From contig LVBG01000013.1 of the NCBI GenBank assembly GCA_001603115.1, positions 40,207-104,206 of the forward strand: a DNA stretch of 64,000 nt, in the 5' to 3' direction. This document shows positions 36,546 through 46,898 of this stretch, one piece after another. Numbering within the stretch: the first letter of the stretch is position 1; each line of letters opens with the position of its first letter. The position numbers were made by a program, and so were the translations under genes. This DNA comes from Spirochaetales bacterium Spiro_05. Its GTDB lineage: Bacteria > Spirochaetota > Spirochaetia > Sphaerochaetales > Sphaerochaetaceae. Under the pieces are notes generated by a model. It did no database searches and had not been told where the DNA came from. It saw nothing but the letters and a program-made list of their open reading frames with translations.

Positions 36546-38006
36546 TCACTCCCACTCGGCACGTACATCCGTATCAAGCGGATAGACCGGACGGGGAAGA
36601 TATTTGTAGGGCAAGGAAGCGAGCACCTCGTTGGTGGAGCCGTCGGTCAGGGCCATCACCGAGTAGCGGCTGATCGCCCGGATCTCCGGCTCAAGATAGC
36701 CCAACTTCACCACGATCAGGAGCCGTTCTTCGGGAATCACCGACAGGGCTCTCATCATCTCAGGGTCATACGCTCCCACATGCTTGCTGGTGACCACCAC
36801 ATCAATGCCACCGGTATGGATGAGGGCAAGGTCAACCTTGTTCCCATCCCAGTCACGCTTCAGCGCCTTGACGGTCATGGTCCCCACCACCGGTGTGCTC
36901 TTCTGCGTATCGAAGGCTGCACCAAGCGAGCCGGTGAATGAAGCATCAATCCCTTCTGCAAATGCACGCTCAACCAAGGCAGGGTCGTAGAAACACTGGT
37001 AGAGCGCAGGAGGAGTAAGCGAGGAAGCATTGGGGTCTGCGAGCATGAGCTTGAGAAAGTTGGTGACATCGCCGCTGGAACCTGCGGTGGGGTTGTCACC
37101 ACTGTCGCTGATCACCACCGGAGCGCTGTCCTCGGTACGCTCGAGGCACACCCTCAGCGCCTCCTTCGGCTCATGGGTCTCATTGTAGAAACAGAACTTC
37201 TGCCGCTTGTTCCAAAAGCGCTTGGCAAGGTCCAAGGCAAGGCCCTTGGCAAGGTCTCTTCTCCCATCCGCCACCACAAGGGCAACGATGCTGTTCGGAG
37301 CGGTATCGGCCCAAGGGAAGCCCAAAAGGTAGGAAGCGGCCATGATGTGCTCACCCTTTTCCAACTCCCTCAGATCGCTCATGAGGCCGAGCATCGGCTC
37401 GACGCTGGTCTCGCTCTGCTCCCCCGCCACGATCATGGGGATGCGTACCATCTCCATCACGGGTTTCGCACCCCTTTCCAGGGTCTGGATGATCATGCTT
37501 GCTGCATGCTTTCCGGTGGCAAAGGTATCGGTATGGGGAGCGCACTTGTATCCTACAAATCCATCAGCAGAAGCAAGCATGGCATCGGTGATGGTTGCAT
37601 GCATATCCAGGGAGGTGATCAGGGGAACACTCGGCTGGATTTTCCTGATGGCAGAGAGCAGATCGCCCTCAGCTTCGCCCAACCCATGCACACGCATCGA
37701 GCCGTGGAGGGAGAGACAGATCGCATCAATCTCCCCTGCACTCTGAAGGGTGGTGAGCAGCTCCTCTTTCAGCGTCTCATAGACCTCACGCTCCCACTCC
37801 CCGTTGGGAACTGCACGGGCGATGAGGGTCGGGATGACCTCATAGCCAGCCTCAAGCAGGGTGGATACCACCCCGCCGATACTGTCGTCCTGGATGGGGC
37901 TGAGCATCTCGGCTCCCCGTCTGATGCGGATATCCTGCCAACCGGCAAGAATGGGATTGAACGTATTGGACTCGTGGTGCATACCACCGACTACGACGCG
38001 TTTCAT
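36546..38006 (-). CDS. M81 family metallopeptidase (MlrC-like)
   Basis: GGMHHESNTFNP, CLSLHGSMRVHGLGEAEGDLLSAIR, DSGDNPTAGSSGDVT. Confidence 0.92.
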   Translation of the reverse strand: MKRVVVGGMHHESNTFNPILAGWQDIRIRRGAEMLSPIQDDSIGGVVSTLLEAGYEVIPTLIARAVPNGEWEREVYETLKEELLTTLQSAGEIDAICLSLHGSMRVHGLGEAEGDLLSAIRKIQPSVPLITSLDMHATITDAMLASADGFVGYKCAPHTDTFATGKHAASMIIQTLERGAKPVMEMVRIPMIVAGEQSETSVEPMLGLMSDLRELEKGEHIMAASYLLGFPWADTAPNSIVALVVADGRRDLAKGLALDLAKRFWNKRQKFCFYNETHEPKEALRVCLERTEDSAPVVISDSGDNPTAGSSGDVTNFLKLMLADPNASSLTPPALYQCFYDPALVERAFAEGIDASFTGSLGAAFDTQKSTPVVGTMTVKALKRDWDGNKVDLALIHTGGIDVVVTSKHVGAYDPEMMRALSVIPEERLLIVVKLGYLEPEIRAISRYSVMALTDGSTNEVLASLPYKYLPRPVYPLDTDVRAEWE

Positions 38007-38020
38007 CTGGTTGGATCTCC

Positions 38021-39169
38021 TTATTCGATTGCGCTCTGCAAAAGCGAGCTCCACCGCCAGGCACCCGAAGAGGTGTCACCCACCTGGGGAATGCGGTAAA
38101 AGAGGGAGAGCACGTTGACCGCCGCCCCCTCGGAAGCATCATTATGCGCATTGGCATAGACCACCTTGTCACGCACATCGTCGGACAGAAGCGTCTGCAC
38201 CTCGGCAAAGTAGTCGGTGAGAAAACCCCCAAGGTAGATGGTCTGGGGATCGAGCACCGAGGCGATGCTGCGGATGTTGGCAGCCAACTCGGAAAGCAAG
38301 GCATGACGCATCGCCCCATCCGTTTCCAAGTCATCCATGGCGGTGGCAAGCTGCCTCCCTTGCACCGAAGGGTTCATCATCGCACTGACAAACTCCCCTG
38401 CCCGGCTTTCCGAGCCGCGATAGAGCGTACCTCCGAAGACCAGACCAAGCCCGATGCCGAAGGGAGAGACGCCCTCCGGCACATGGGTGCGGGGATAGCG
38501 GCGTGCAAGCAGGTACAAGAAGTTGTCCCGCCGCTCCTCCGCTCCCTCAAAGAGGTAACGCTGGACACAGCAGTTGGCATCGTTCTCCATGATGATGGGG
38601 AAGGAAAACGTCTTTTGGAAGAAAGAAGAGAAGTCCTGGCCCTTCAGGGCATGGGTCCAGCAATCCCTGACAGCCTGTGCGTTGCTCTCCACGATACCGG
38701 GGAGGGCGATGCCCACCCCCAGGATGGGAAAGCCGTCACAGAAGGAAAAGACCCTGTCCACCACATCCTTGACCAAGTGCTCAAAGCGTTCACGGGGTTC
38801 AAATCCCTCAAGTGTGGGATACTCCACCTTCTGGGAGTAGAGGACGGACCCCTTGGCGTCGAGAACCGAGGCCCAGCCGCAATCGGCAAGCAGCTCCAGC
38901 CCGATGACACGAAAGATGTCAGAGTTGAGCTCAAGCATGACAGCCCTGCGGCCGAGGGTGGTGGTCTTGCCTGTCTCAGGCTCCTGGAGGCTCTCGCGTA
39001 CCAAGCCTGCCTCTAGGAGACGGTTGATGTTGTAGGTGACCGTAGAGGGCTGCAAGCCCAGTTCACGGGCGATGGCGACACGCGTCGTCGATCCCTTGCG
39101 CAGGAGGCGCAGGACCAAGAGTGCGTTTGCCAGCTTCTGGTACTGGCTGTTGCCCACCACCTTTCTCAT
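38021..39169 (-). CDS. ROK-family transcriptional regulator
   Basis: N-terminal wHTH plus ROK domain (GIALPGIVES, ENDANCCVQ, GIGLGLVFGG). Confidence 0.88.
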   Translation of the reverse strand: MRKVVGNSQYQKLANALLVLRLLRKGSTTRVAIARELGLQPSTVTYNINRLLEAGLVRESLQEPETGKTTTLGRRAVMLELNSDIFRVIGLELLADCGWASVLDAKGSVLYSQKVEYPTLEGFEPRERFEHLVKDVVDRVFSFCDGFPILGVGIALPGIVESNAQAVRDCWTHALKGQDFSSFFQKTFSFPIIMENDANCCVQRYLFEGAEERRDNFLYLLARRYPRTHVPEGVSPFGIGLGLVFGGTLYRGSESRAGEFVSAMMNPSVQGRQLATAMDDLETDGAMRHALLSELAANIRSIASVLDPQTIYLGGFLTDYFAEVQTLLSDDVRDKVVYANAHNDASEGAAVNVLSLFYRIPQVGDTSSGAWRWSSLLQSAIE

Positions 39170-39942
39170 CAGGACCTCACCTTGCCCAACATATGCGAGA
39201 CCCGGTTGGGGTCGGTGTGCTGAATCATGAACTCAGGCTGGCGCAACAGGCCTCCCATGTAGATATGGTCGGGTCGGTACTCCATCCGGCTCTGGTACTC
39301 ACGATGGAGGTACATGTGATACTCCTTGGCCTGGAGGGTCTGGTGGATGCGCTCGATATTGCGCTCGTTGATACCGGCTCCCGGCATGATCACAATCTTG
39401 TCTCCATAGCGTTTGATGAGGTCGGCAAGCAGGTCCAGTCCTTCGGGGACGGACGCTTCCAGACCGCTGGTCAGGATGCGGTCGACCCCGAGCTCGATGA
39501 GATCCTCTATTGCCTTGTACGGATCGCGTGTCATATCGAAGGCGCGATGGAAGGTAACCGGCAAGGGACGGGCAACCTCAAGGAAGGCACGGCTTCGTTC
39601 CTTGTCGATCTCTCCTTCTGGGGTGAGGATGCCGAAAACCAGGGCATTGGCCCCTGCCTCGCGAAAGAGGCGGGCATCGGAGAGCATGGTCTCAAACTCG
39701 AGCTCGGAGTAGCAGAAGTCGCCTCCTCGCGGCCTGATCATGACATTGATGGGGATGGAAGTCTTCTCTTTTGCCACCAGGAATGAACCCAGGGTGGGAG
39801 TGAGCCCCCCTTCGAAGAGGTCGGAACAAAACTCAACCCTACTCGCTCCACCTTCTTCGGCAGCGATGATGGATTGGACGGAATCGAGGCATATTTCGAT
39901 GGTCACATCGTTTACAAGCACAGCGTATACTCCTTCTGACAT
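39169..39942 (-). CDS. cutC: CutC-family protein
   Basis: EICLDSVQSIIAAEEGGASRVEFCSDLFEGGLTPTLG; TFHRAFDM; MPGAGI. Confidence 0.93.
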   Translation of the reverse strand: MSEGVYAVLVNDVTIEICLDSVQSIIAAEEGGASRVEFCSDLFEGGLTPTLGSFLVAKEKTSIPINVMIRPRGGDFCYSELEFETMLSDARLFREAGANALVFGILTPEGEIDKERSRAFLEVARPLPVTFHRAFDMTRDPYKAIEDLIELGVDRILTSGLEASVPEGLDLLADLIKRYGDKIVIMPGAGINERNIERIHQTLQAKEYHMYLHREYQSRMEYRPDHIYMGGLLRQPEFMIQHTDPNRVSHMLGKVRS

Positions 39943-39986
39943 GGTAGCATTATATCAAGGCTCAAGGTGAGAAAAAATTTCTTGCA

Positions 39987-40829
39987 TTACTCCTTCAAAG
40001 CCCCTTCTCCGAATCCCTTGATCACCGACTCATGGGCAACCAAGTAAAGTATGAACATCGGAATCGTTCCCACCACCAGGGCGGCGAACTGCAATCCGTA
40101 GTCCTCGTTGAGGCGACCGGCAAAGGAGTTGATCGAAACCGGAAGGCTTCGCATGTTCTCCCCGCTGGTCAGGGTAAAGACCATCAGAAACTCGTTCCAG
40201 TTCCCCAGAAAGTTCAGGATGGCCATGGTGGCAAGAACCGGGGTGGAAACGATGAGAATGATCTTCCAGAAGATCTGAATGTAGGAAGCTCCGTCAATGA
40301 CGGCAGCCTCAATGAGGGCATCGGGGACACCCCGGATGTAGCTGGTGGAGAGCAGGACCGCCATCGGCAGGCCGAAGGCGATGTACGGCAGGATGACTCC
40401 CAGGCGGGTGTTGTAGAGGCCCACACTGGTTTCCATGATGAACAAGGGGGTTATGACCGAGTTCACCGTGATCAGGAGGCCGAGGGTGAAGAGACTGAAG
40501 TAGACACTGCTGCTTTTAAAGCCGAACTTGGTCAGGGCGAACCCCGCAGCCAAGGCAAGCAGGACGGTGCTGACGGTACTCAGGCCTGAGTAGAAAATGC
40601 TGTTGAGAAACGAGACAACCAGGTTCCCGTACTTGAATGCCTTCTGATAGTTCTCCCAGGTGGGAGCAGTGGGAAGGCGCAGCGGGTGCAGCATGATCTC
40701 ACCCATCGGCTTGAACGAGGAGTAGAGCATCCAGACCACCGGAAGGATGGTGACCAGGGTGAACAGGATGAGCAAGATATAGGAGACGATGGTCCAGCTG
40801 CGGGATATGGTTTGGGTTCTTCCTGACAT
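39987..40829 (-). CDS. Carbohydrate ABC permease (MalG-like)
   Basis: EAAVIDGASYIQIFWKIILIVS EAA loop. Confidence 0.93.
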   Translation of the reverse strand: MSGRTQTISRSWTIVSYILLILFTLVTILPVVWMLYSSFKPMGEIMLHPLRLPTAPTWENYQKAFKYGNLVVSFLNSIFYSGLSTVSTVLLALAAGFALTKFGFKSSSVYFSLFTLGLLITVNSVITPLFIMETSVGLYNTRLGVILPYIAFGLPMAVLLSTSYIRGVPDALIEAAVIDGASYIQIFWKIILIVSTPVLATMAILNFLGNWNEFLMVFTLTSGENMRSLPVSINSFAGRLNEDYGLQFAALVVGTIPMFILYLVAHESVIKGFGEGALKE

Positions 40830-40838
40830 CGCTTCCTC

Positions 40839-41723
40839 CTACTCAAACTTCTTCTGGGCTTTGGCGTAGATTCCCCGTACCAGGGAGATCAGGCCGACGC
40901 TCAGGATGACGATGATGATCGATACCGCACTGCCCTTTCCGTAGTTGTGGAAGGTGAAGGTGTGCTGGTAGAGATAGAGGGCCATGACGTAGGTGTAGTT
41001 GACCGGCCCTCCTGCGGTCATGGCATAGACCAGGTCGAAGCTCTTCAGGCTTCCGCTGATGGCCAGCACCGAACAGGTGAAGATGACCGGGCTGAGGGCC
41101 GGAAGCACAATCTTGGTGATGATTGTCGTCTCCTTCGCCCCATCGATGACCGCTGCCTCGAAGACCGAGCTGGGGATTCTCTGCAGGTTGGCCAGAAAGA
41201 TGACCATGTACAGGCTGGTGTGTTGCCACAGCAGCACCACCAGCACCGGCAGCATGGCAAACTTCTCGCTTTCGAAAATCCTGACGACGTAGTCAGGATT
41301 GGAGGTGATCATGCGGACAAAGGTGGTGTAGATGCCCACCGGGCTGAAGACGCGGTTCCACAAAAGGGCGATGACCACCGAGCTGATGGTGATGGGAAGG
41401 AAGATCATGAACTCGAAGAACTTGGTACCCTTCACCCACTTGCGGTGCAAGAGGTACGCGAGCAGGATGCCCAGGGGAATCTGCCCCAGGACGCTGATGA
41501 GCATGATCTGGATGTTGTTCCAGAGGGAGCGATGAAACACGGGGTCGCTGAGGATGTCCATATAGTTCCCAAGTCCGATGAAGCCGGTCATGCGGAAGCG
41601 TCTCCACTCCGTAAAGGATAATCCCAGGCTCATGAAGATCGGGAAGATGATAATCGCCAGATAGATGAGCAACGCGGGCAGCAGCAGTACGTAGTAGCTC
41701 GAGCGTTTGTTCAGTCTTGGCAT
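40839..41723 (-). CDS. Sugar ABC permease (MalF-like)
   Basis: EAAVIDGAKETTIITKIVLPAL EAA loop. Confidence 0.93.
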   Translation of the reverse strand: MPRLNKRSSYYVLLLPALLIYLAIIIFPIFMSLGLSFTEWRRFRMTGFIGLGNYMDILSDPVFHRSLWNNIQIMLISVLGQIPLGILLAYLLHRKWVKGTKFFEFMIFLPITISSVVIALLWNRVFSPVGIYTTFVRMITSNPDYVVRIFESEKFAMLPVLVVLLWQHTSLYMVIFLANLQRIPSSVFEAAVIDGAKETTIITKIVLPALSPVIFTCSVLAISGSLKSFDLVYAMTAGGPVNYTYVMALYLYQHTFTFHNYGKGSAVSIIIVILSVGLISLVRGIYAKAQKKFE

Positions 41724-41749
41724 GCTGGACTCCTCCTAGGTCAGAATGA

Positions 41750-41784
41750 TCGTGCCGGTAGGCCGAATTTGCTTACCGGCACGA
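41750..41784 (-). promoter_or_regulatory. Intercistronic stem-loop 3' of sugar SBP gene (TCGTGCCGGTA-N13-TACCGGCACGA)
   Basis: Perfect 11-bp arms. Confidence 0.8.
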
Positions 41785-41802
41785 GACAGGAAACAAAAGT
41801 AG

Positions 41803-43104
41803 TTAGTCGCGGTTTGAATCGTTCTTGGCGACCCAGGCTTCGTACTTGGCTGCGATATCCTTGGGATTGCCGTTGCCCATCATCATGGCCTGCAGGTCGG
41901 TGTTGAGCAGATTCACACCCTCTCCGTCCATAATGGAGTCGAAGACGTAGCCCATGGGATAGGTGGCGCTGAACTCGACGAACTTGCCCTGCATGACATC
42001 GACGGCAAACTTGTTGAGGTCGAGGTTGTAGGAGGGCACTTCACCAAACTGTGCACGGATGGAAGCACCTTCCTCCCCTGCATAGAACTTCACGAAGGCA
42101 AGGGCTGCGTCAAGCTTGGCCTGGTCCTTCTCCACTGCCTTGGCGATGCCGAAGCCTTCGGAGGCAACTGCACTGCTGGTGTTGTGGTACTTCTCGCCGG
42201 GAAGTGCGGGGAAGACACGCATGTCGATGGCTTTGCGCTGTGCTTCTGGAAGCTGGCTGTCCATGGCACTGGTTCTCCATGCTGCGTCGATGAGGTAAAC
42301 GGACTTCTGCTGGTAGAACTCCTGGTCAGCCTCGGTGTTGGACATCTGGTTCACACCGGGGGAGAAAAGTCCTTCCTTGCTCATGGCCTGGATGACTTCC
42401 AAGGCTTTGACGAAGGGCGCATCGGTGAAGGAAGCTTCACCCTTGGCAGCCTTGAGGATCCATTCACGTCCTCCAAAGCGCTCGATGAAGGTGCCCAGCA
42501 GCCAAGAGTTGACTACCCAGGGGTCCTTGTTGCCCATGCTCATGGGATAGTAGCCTGCTGCACGGATGGTCGGGATCTGGGCAACGAGCTGCTCGAAGGT
42601 CTCGGGGTAGCTCAGGCCAAGCTTGTCCAGGATGGCGGTGTTGGCGTAGATGCTGTGGCAGACGGCGAAGGAGGGGGGAACCATGTAGAGAGCGCCGGCC
42701 GAGCCCTGGGGAAGCCAGGTTGCAGAGGCGAACTGGCCTTTGAAGGCATCATCAAGATAGGGAGTGAGGTCCAAGGTCAGTCCGGTCTCGGTCACATAGG
42801 CGGTTCTTGCGCCACCGTAACAGGTGAAGAGATCGGGGATCTTCTTGGATGCTGCCATGGACTGGAACTTCTGGTGGAAGGCTTCCCCACTTGCATACTC
42901 GATGTCGAGCTGGATGTTGGGGTACTTCTCGGCGAATGCAGCCATGACGGCGTTGTGTCCGGCGTACTGGTCGTTTGCGGGATCGATCTGCATGTAGGCG
43001 GTAAGCACTACCTTGCCGTCTTTTGCAGCTTCTTTGGTTCCTGCTGCAGTGACAAAGGACATGCTGAGTACAAGCACAAGGGCGAACAATGCAACTTTCT
43101 TCAT
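41803..43104 (-). CDS. Sugar ABC substrate-binding protein
   Basis: Signal peptide MKKVALFALVLVLSMSFVTAAG; extracellular solute-binding family 1 pattern. Confidence 0.92.
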   Translation of the reverse strand: MKKVALFALVLVLSMSFVTAAGTKEAAKDGKVVLTAYMQIDPANDQYAGHNAVMAAFAEKYPNIQLDIEYASGEAFHQKFQSMAASKKIPDLFTCYGGARTAYVTETGLTLDLTPYLDDAFKGQFASATWLPQGSAGALYMVPPSFAVCHSIYANTAILDKLGLSYPETFEQLVAQIPTIRAAGYYPMSMGNKDPWVVNSWLLGTFIERFGGREWILKAAKGEASFTDAPFVKALEVIQAMSKEGLFSPGVNQMSNTEADQEFYQQKSVYLIDAAWRTSAMDSQLPEAQRKAIDMRVFPALPGEKYHNTSSAVASEGFGIAKAVEKDQAKLDAALAFVKFYAGEEGASIRAQFGEVPSYNLDLNKFAVDVMQGKFVEFSATYPMGYVFDSIMDGEGVNLLNTDLQAMMMGNGNPKDIAAKYEAWVAKNDSNRD

Positions 43105-43231
43105 GTACAACTCCTTTTTTTCATTCAATGAATTAATTATCTACCCGAAATCCCCTTTTTGTCAAGATTTTTTGGAAAGTTCTGGAAAAGGTGCGAAATT
43201 GAAGACGAAGAAGGAAGCTGAGTGTAGAGAG

Positions 43232-43305
43232 AAACTCGGTATTTTGTCATCGTAATGACGTTTTATCCGGATAATTTGTCATTACGTTGGCATTTTACCG
43301 AGTTT
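43232..43305. repeat. 74-bp imperfect palindrome centred at 43268.5
   Basis: In-register arms AAACTCGGTA/TACCGAGTTT, CGTAATGAC/GTCATTACG and core TATCCGGATA. Confidence 0.92.
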
Positions 43306-43904
43306 TTGGTTCTTTGCCGCATACATATCCTCTGGAATACCTGCACAGGAATATGCACGACAACATGTTCAAAGCCTTGGCATATAAGGTAGGCAATGAA
43401 GTTTCGCCCTCTGAATTGGCTTCCTTGCTCGGGGTTGCCAGAGGAACGATAGAAAGCTACCTCAGCTTGCTTGAACAAGCTCAGATAGTATTCTGCCTCC
43501 AGGCATTCAGCACAAACCAACGAAATGAGATCAAGAAAGGACGAAAGTACTACTTCTGGGATACGGGTATCCGCAATGCAGTGATTCGTGGCTTCGACCC
43601 GATTGCAACCCGCACTGATGTGGGTGCTTTGTGGGAGAATTACCTCATTGCGGAAAGAAGAAAGCTCTTGATGTATCGTGGATCTGGTGAGCAGTTCTTC
43701 TGGAGAACGACAGATCAGATGGAAGTTGATTATGTTGAAAAAACATTCTCCAAGCTCTCTGCATACGAATGCAAATGGAACGATATAAAGCAAAGCAGGG
43801 TCACCAAAGCTTTCAGCAACCGTTATCCGGAGGCAGAACCAGCAACCATAACTCCTGCAAACTACGCACAGTTTCTGGGTGAGGAGAGCCTCTTTACCAC
43901 GTAG
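43287..43904 (+). pseudogene. 5'-truncated DUF4143 ATPase (C-terminal half only)
   Basis: VGNEVSPSELASLLGVARGTIESYLSLLEQAQIVF...KKGRKYYFWDTGIRNAVI...GALWENYLIAERRK...EVDYVEK; Walker domain missing. Confidence 0.8.
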
Positions 43905-43989
43905 AGACACTCTTCCCGCTTACTCTTGGAGGGAGTATCTGAGAACACTCTCGACCCGTACAGCATTGCCATACGGGCCGAGTAGTTGC

Positions 43990-45105
43990 TTACGCAGGCA
44001 GGAAAGCAGAGTTTTGCTCATCGAAGGTGAGCGAGACAGAAGCTTCCTCACCATAGATTTCCATACCAGTAGAGAACGGAACTGATGCATGGATCGTAGC
44101 ATTGTTCTTGAGCAACAGCTCGTACTCGATATGGCTTCCGACAAAGATTGAGGAAACAACCGTCGCTGGGAAGATTCCCTCACCCTCTTGCGCTGCACCA
44201 ACCTGGATGCTCTCAGGCCTGACAATCAGAGCAGCACTCTTTCCGACATGGTAGAGTACTTCGGTGGCACTGTAGACATCGGGCTTCAATGCTTTTGCGG
44301 TGAAGCTGGTACCGCCAGGGATCTTGGCTGTGATGGACTCCTGGGAAAGAGAAGCAATCTCAAGCTTCACGATATTGGCATGCCCGATGAAGTCAGCCAC
44401 GAAAAGGGACTGTGGATTGCTGTAGATCTCAAAGGGAGTGCCGATCTGTTCCACCTTTCCCTTGTTCATCACCACAATACGGTCAGCCATGGTCAGAGCC
44501 TCGCTCTGGTCATGGGTGACATACAGGCAGGTGATACCCAGCTTTTTCTGGATCTTGCGGATCTCAGTACGCATATGCAGACGCAGCTTCGCATCGAGGT
44601 TGGAGAGCGGCTCATCCATGAGCAGCAGATTGGGTTCCATCACAATGACACGGGCAAGGGCAACACGCTGTTGCTCACCACCGGAGAGCTGGCTTGGATA
44701 GCGGTTCTCGGTATTCTGCAGCCCTACCAGCTTCAGTGCTTCAATTACCTTTGGACGAATTTCTGCATCTTTCTCACCACGCGATTTCAAACCGTAGGCC
44801 ACATTGTTGAAGACGCTCATATGAGGAAACAACGCATAGTTCTGGAAGACAAACCCAATCTCCCGCTTGTTCACCGGAGTATTGGTCATGTCTTTGCCCT
44901 GGATGGTAATCGACCCACCGGTGGGCAGTTCAAAGCCTGCAACCATACGCAAGGTGGTGGTCTTCCCACAACCTGAGGGGCCGAGGAAAGTTACCAGTTC
45001 ACCCTGCTCCACCGTGAGGTTCACGGTATCGACAGCACGGACAACTTCCCGTCCTTTCTGGAAAATCTTGGTTACTTCACGAAGCTCAAGCGCCGACTTT
45101 TTCAT
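43990..45105 (-). CDS. ABC transporter ATP-binding protein (iron/polyamine type)
   Basis: GPSGCGKTTTLR, LSGGEQQRVALARV, LLMDEPLSNLD. Confidence 0.93.
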   Translation of the reverse strand: MKKSALELREVTKIFQKGREVVRAVDTVNLTVEQGELVTFLGPSGCGKTTTLRMVAGFELPTGGSITIQGKDMTNTPVNKREIGFVFQNYALFPHMSVFNNVAYGLKSRGEKDAEIRPKVIEALKLVGLQNTENRYPSQLSGGEQQRVALARVIVMEPNLLLMDEPLSNLDAKLRLHMRTEIRKIQKKLGITCLYVTHDQSEALTMADRIVVMNKGKVEQIGTPFEIYSNPQSLFVADFIGHANIVKLEIASLSQESITAKIPGGTSFTAKALKPDVYSATEVLYHVGKSAALIVRPESIQVGAAQEGEGIFPATVVSSIFVGSHIEYELLLKNNATIHASVPFSTGMEIYGEEASVSLTFDEQNSAFLPA

Positions 45106-46798
45106 AGGAAATCTCCTGGGGTTTATGGAATTTGGAAGTGGTCACCTTAAGCAAATACAGCATGAGTGCATCTGCAAGGAAGACGATGACGATCAGGACC
45201 ATGGAGAATGCTGAAGCTTGAGAGAACTGCAGTTCTGTCATACTCTCCAGGATTCTGGTGGTCAGAAGCGTCCATCGGACCGACACAAGGAAGATGGTTG
45301 CACTGATGGCGGTCATGCAGTGGATGAACAAGTAACGCATCCCTGCAAGGACTGCCGGAATGATGAGAGGAATCGTTACATGGGTGAACGTCCTTACCGA
45401 ACTGGCACCCAGACTCATCGAAGCCTCCTCAAGGGCCGGATCGATCTGTTCAAGCGAGGCAATCACGGAGCGGATTCCCGTAGCATAGTAACGGAACACA
45501 TAGGCTGCTACCAGGATGGAAAGCGTACCGGTAAGCAGGATGGGCTTTTGGTTAAATGCGATGATGTAGGCAATACCGACAACCGTACCGGGAAGCGCAT
45601 AGTTGAGCATGCTGGTGAATTCGAAGAAGCGCTTGCCGAAGAACTGCTTGCGCTGGGCTACATAGCCGATGACAACCGCCAGCACCGACCCGATTACCGT
45701 GGAAAGGAAGGCGATCAGGAGGGTATCGGAAATAGCCTTCTGCCCATGCTTGAAGACATAGGCGTAGTGTTCGAGGGTAAAGGTATTGTTGACACTCCAC
45801 ACCTTGACGAACGAACCCCACAGGATGATCGCATAGAGATAGAGAATAAAGACCACGATGAAGAGGCAGACTGCACAAATGAAGACACTCAAGGCAGTAG
45901 GGAGTTTGGCAAACTCAGTCCGCGCCCCATTCTTTCCGGTCACAGAAACGAAGCTCTTCTTACCCAGCAGCATGCGCTGGAGGAAGAAGACCAACAAGGC
46001 CGGTACGAGCAGCAGGAACGAGAGGGTTGCTCCCCCCCTGAGGTCGAACATGCCGGTAATCATAAGATACGCCTCAGTCGGAAGGACGGGGAAGGTATGA
46101 CCGCCGAGGATAAGCGGGGTGGCAAAGTCCGCAAGGCTTGCCCCGAAGAGCAAGAGAATGGAGTTCCCGATGCCCGGCAGCGAAAGGGGTATGGTGATGG
46201 TAGTGAACATCCTCCAGCGGGAAGCACCCAAGGAGAGGGCTGCATCGTCGAGGGTTGCACTCATCGTGTTCAGGATTGCACTGATGACCATGAAGGCCAC
46301 CGGGAAATACGTGAGCGTCTCAGAGATCCAGGTTCCGAGAAACCCATAGATGGAGAAATCCCCGATGCCCAAGGCCTTGAGCAGCATGCCGTTCGGCCCC
46401 AGAGCCAGCGTCAGGGAGATGCTGCTGGTGAACGGTGGGGAGATGAGCGGCAGGATGGTTACGGCACCCAACAGCACCTTCAGCGGTCTGGGGAGTGCTG
46501 TTCGGGTAACAGCAAGGGCAAAGATATACCCCAAGAATGTTCCGGCGATACTCACTGACGTAGCAAGTATCAGGCTTCCGTAGAGAGCCTTGATATTGTA
46601 GCTCGTTCCCAGCACCTTCCGCATATTGGCAAGGGAGAATGTCCCATCCACATAGAAGGTGGTGATCAGAAGACGGATCACGGGAAGAAAGATGAAGATG
46701 GCAAACGATAACCACACCGCAACCAACGCTGAGAAGAGCGCCGGGTCGGTTTTCATCAATGACTTTCGTGTTGGTCGGAAAGCATTTGTTTCATGCAT
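45086..46798 (-). CDS. Fused ABC permease (FbpB-like)
   Basis: Two permease halves with EAA-type loops. Confidence 0.9.
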   Translation of the reverse strand: MHETNAFRPTRKSLMKTDPALFSALVAVWLSFAIFIFLPVIRLLITTFYVDGTFSLANMRKVLGTSYNIKALYGSLILATSVSIAGTFLGYIFALAVTRTALPRPLKVLLGAVTILPLISPPFTSSISLTLALGPNGMLLKALGIGDFSIYGFLGTWISETLTYFPVAFMVISAILNTMSATLDDAALSLGASRWRMFTTITIPLSLPGIGNSILLLFGASLADFATPLILGGHTFPVLPTEAYLMITGMFDLRGGATLSFLLLVPALLVFFLQRMLLGKKSFVSVTGKNGARTEFAKLPTALSVFICAVCLFIVVFILYLYAIILWGSFVKVWSVNNTFTLEHYAYVFKHGQKAISDTLLIAFLSTVIGSVLAVVIGYVAQRKQFFGKRFFEFTSMLNYALPGTVVGIAYIIAFNQKPILLTGTLSILVAAYVFRYYATGIRSVIASLEQIDPALEEASMSLGASSVRTFTHVTIPLIIPAVLAGMRYLFIHCMTAISATIFLVSVRWTLLTTRILESMTELQFSQASAFSMVLIVIVFLADALMLYLLKVTTSKFHKPQEISYEKVGA

Positions 46799-46837
46799 GA
46801 CAAGTTCCTTTGGAAATCAATGTGAACCAGGTTTGGA

Positions 46838-46876
46838 AAGGGATCGCCAGAAGCTGCAAGCCGATGACGATCCCTT
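46838..46876 (-). promoter_or_regulatory. Intercistronic stem-loop 3' of SBP gene (AAGGGATCG-N21-CGATCCCTT)
   Basis: Perfect 9-bp arms. Confidence 0.7.
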
Positions 46877-46898
46877 CATGATACTACCAGACCCTCAA

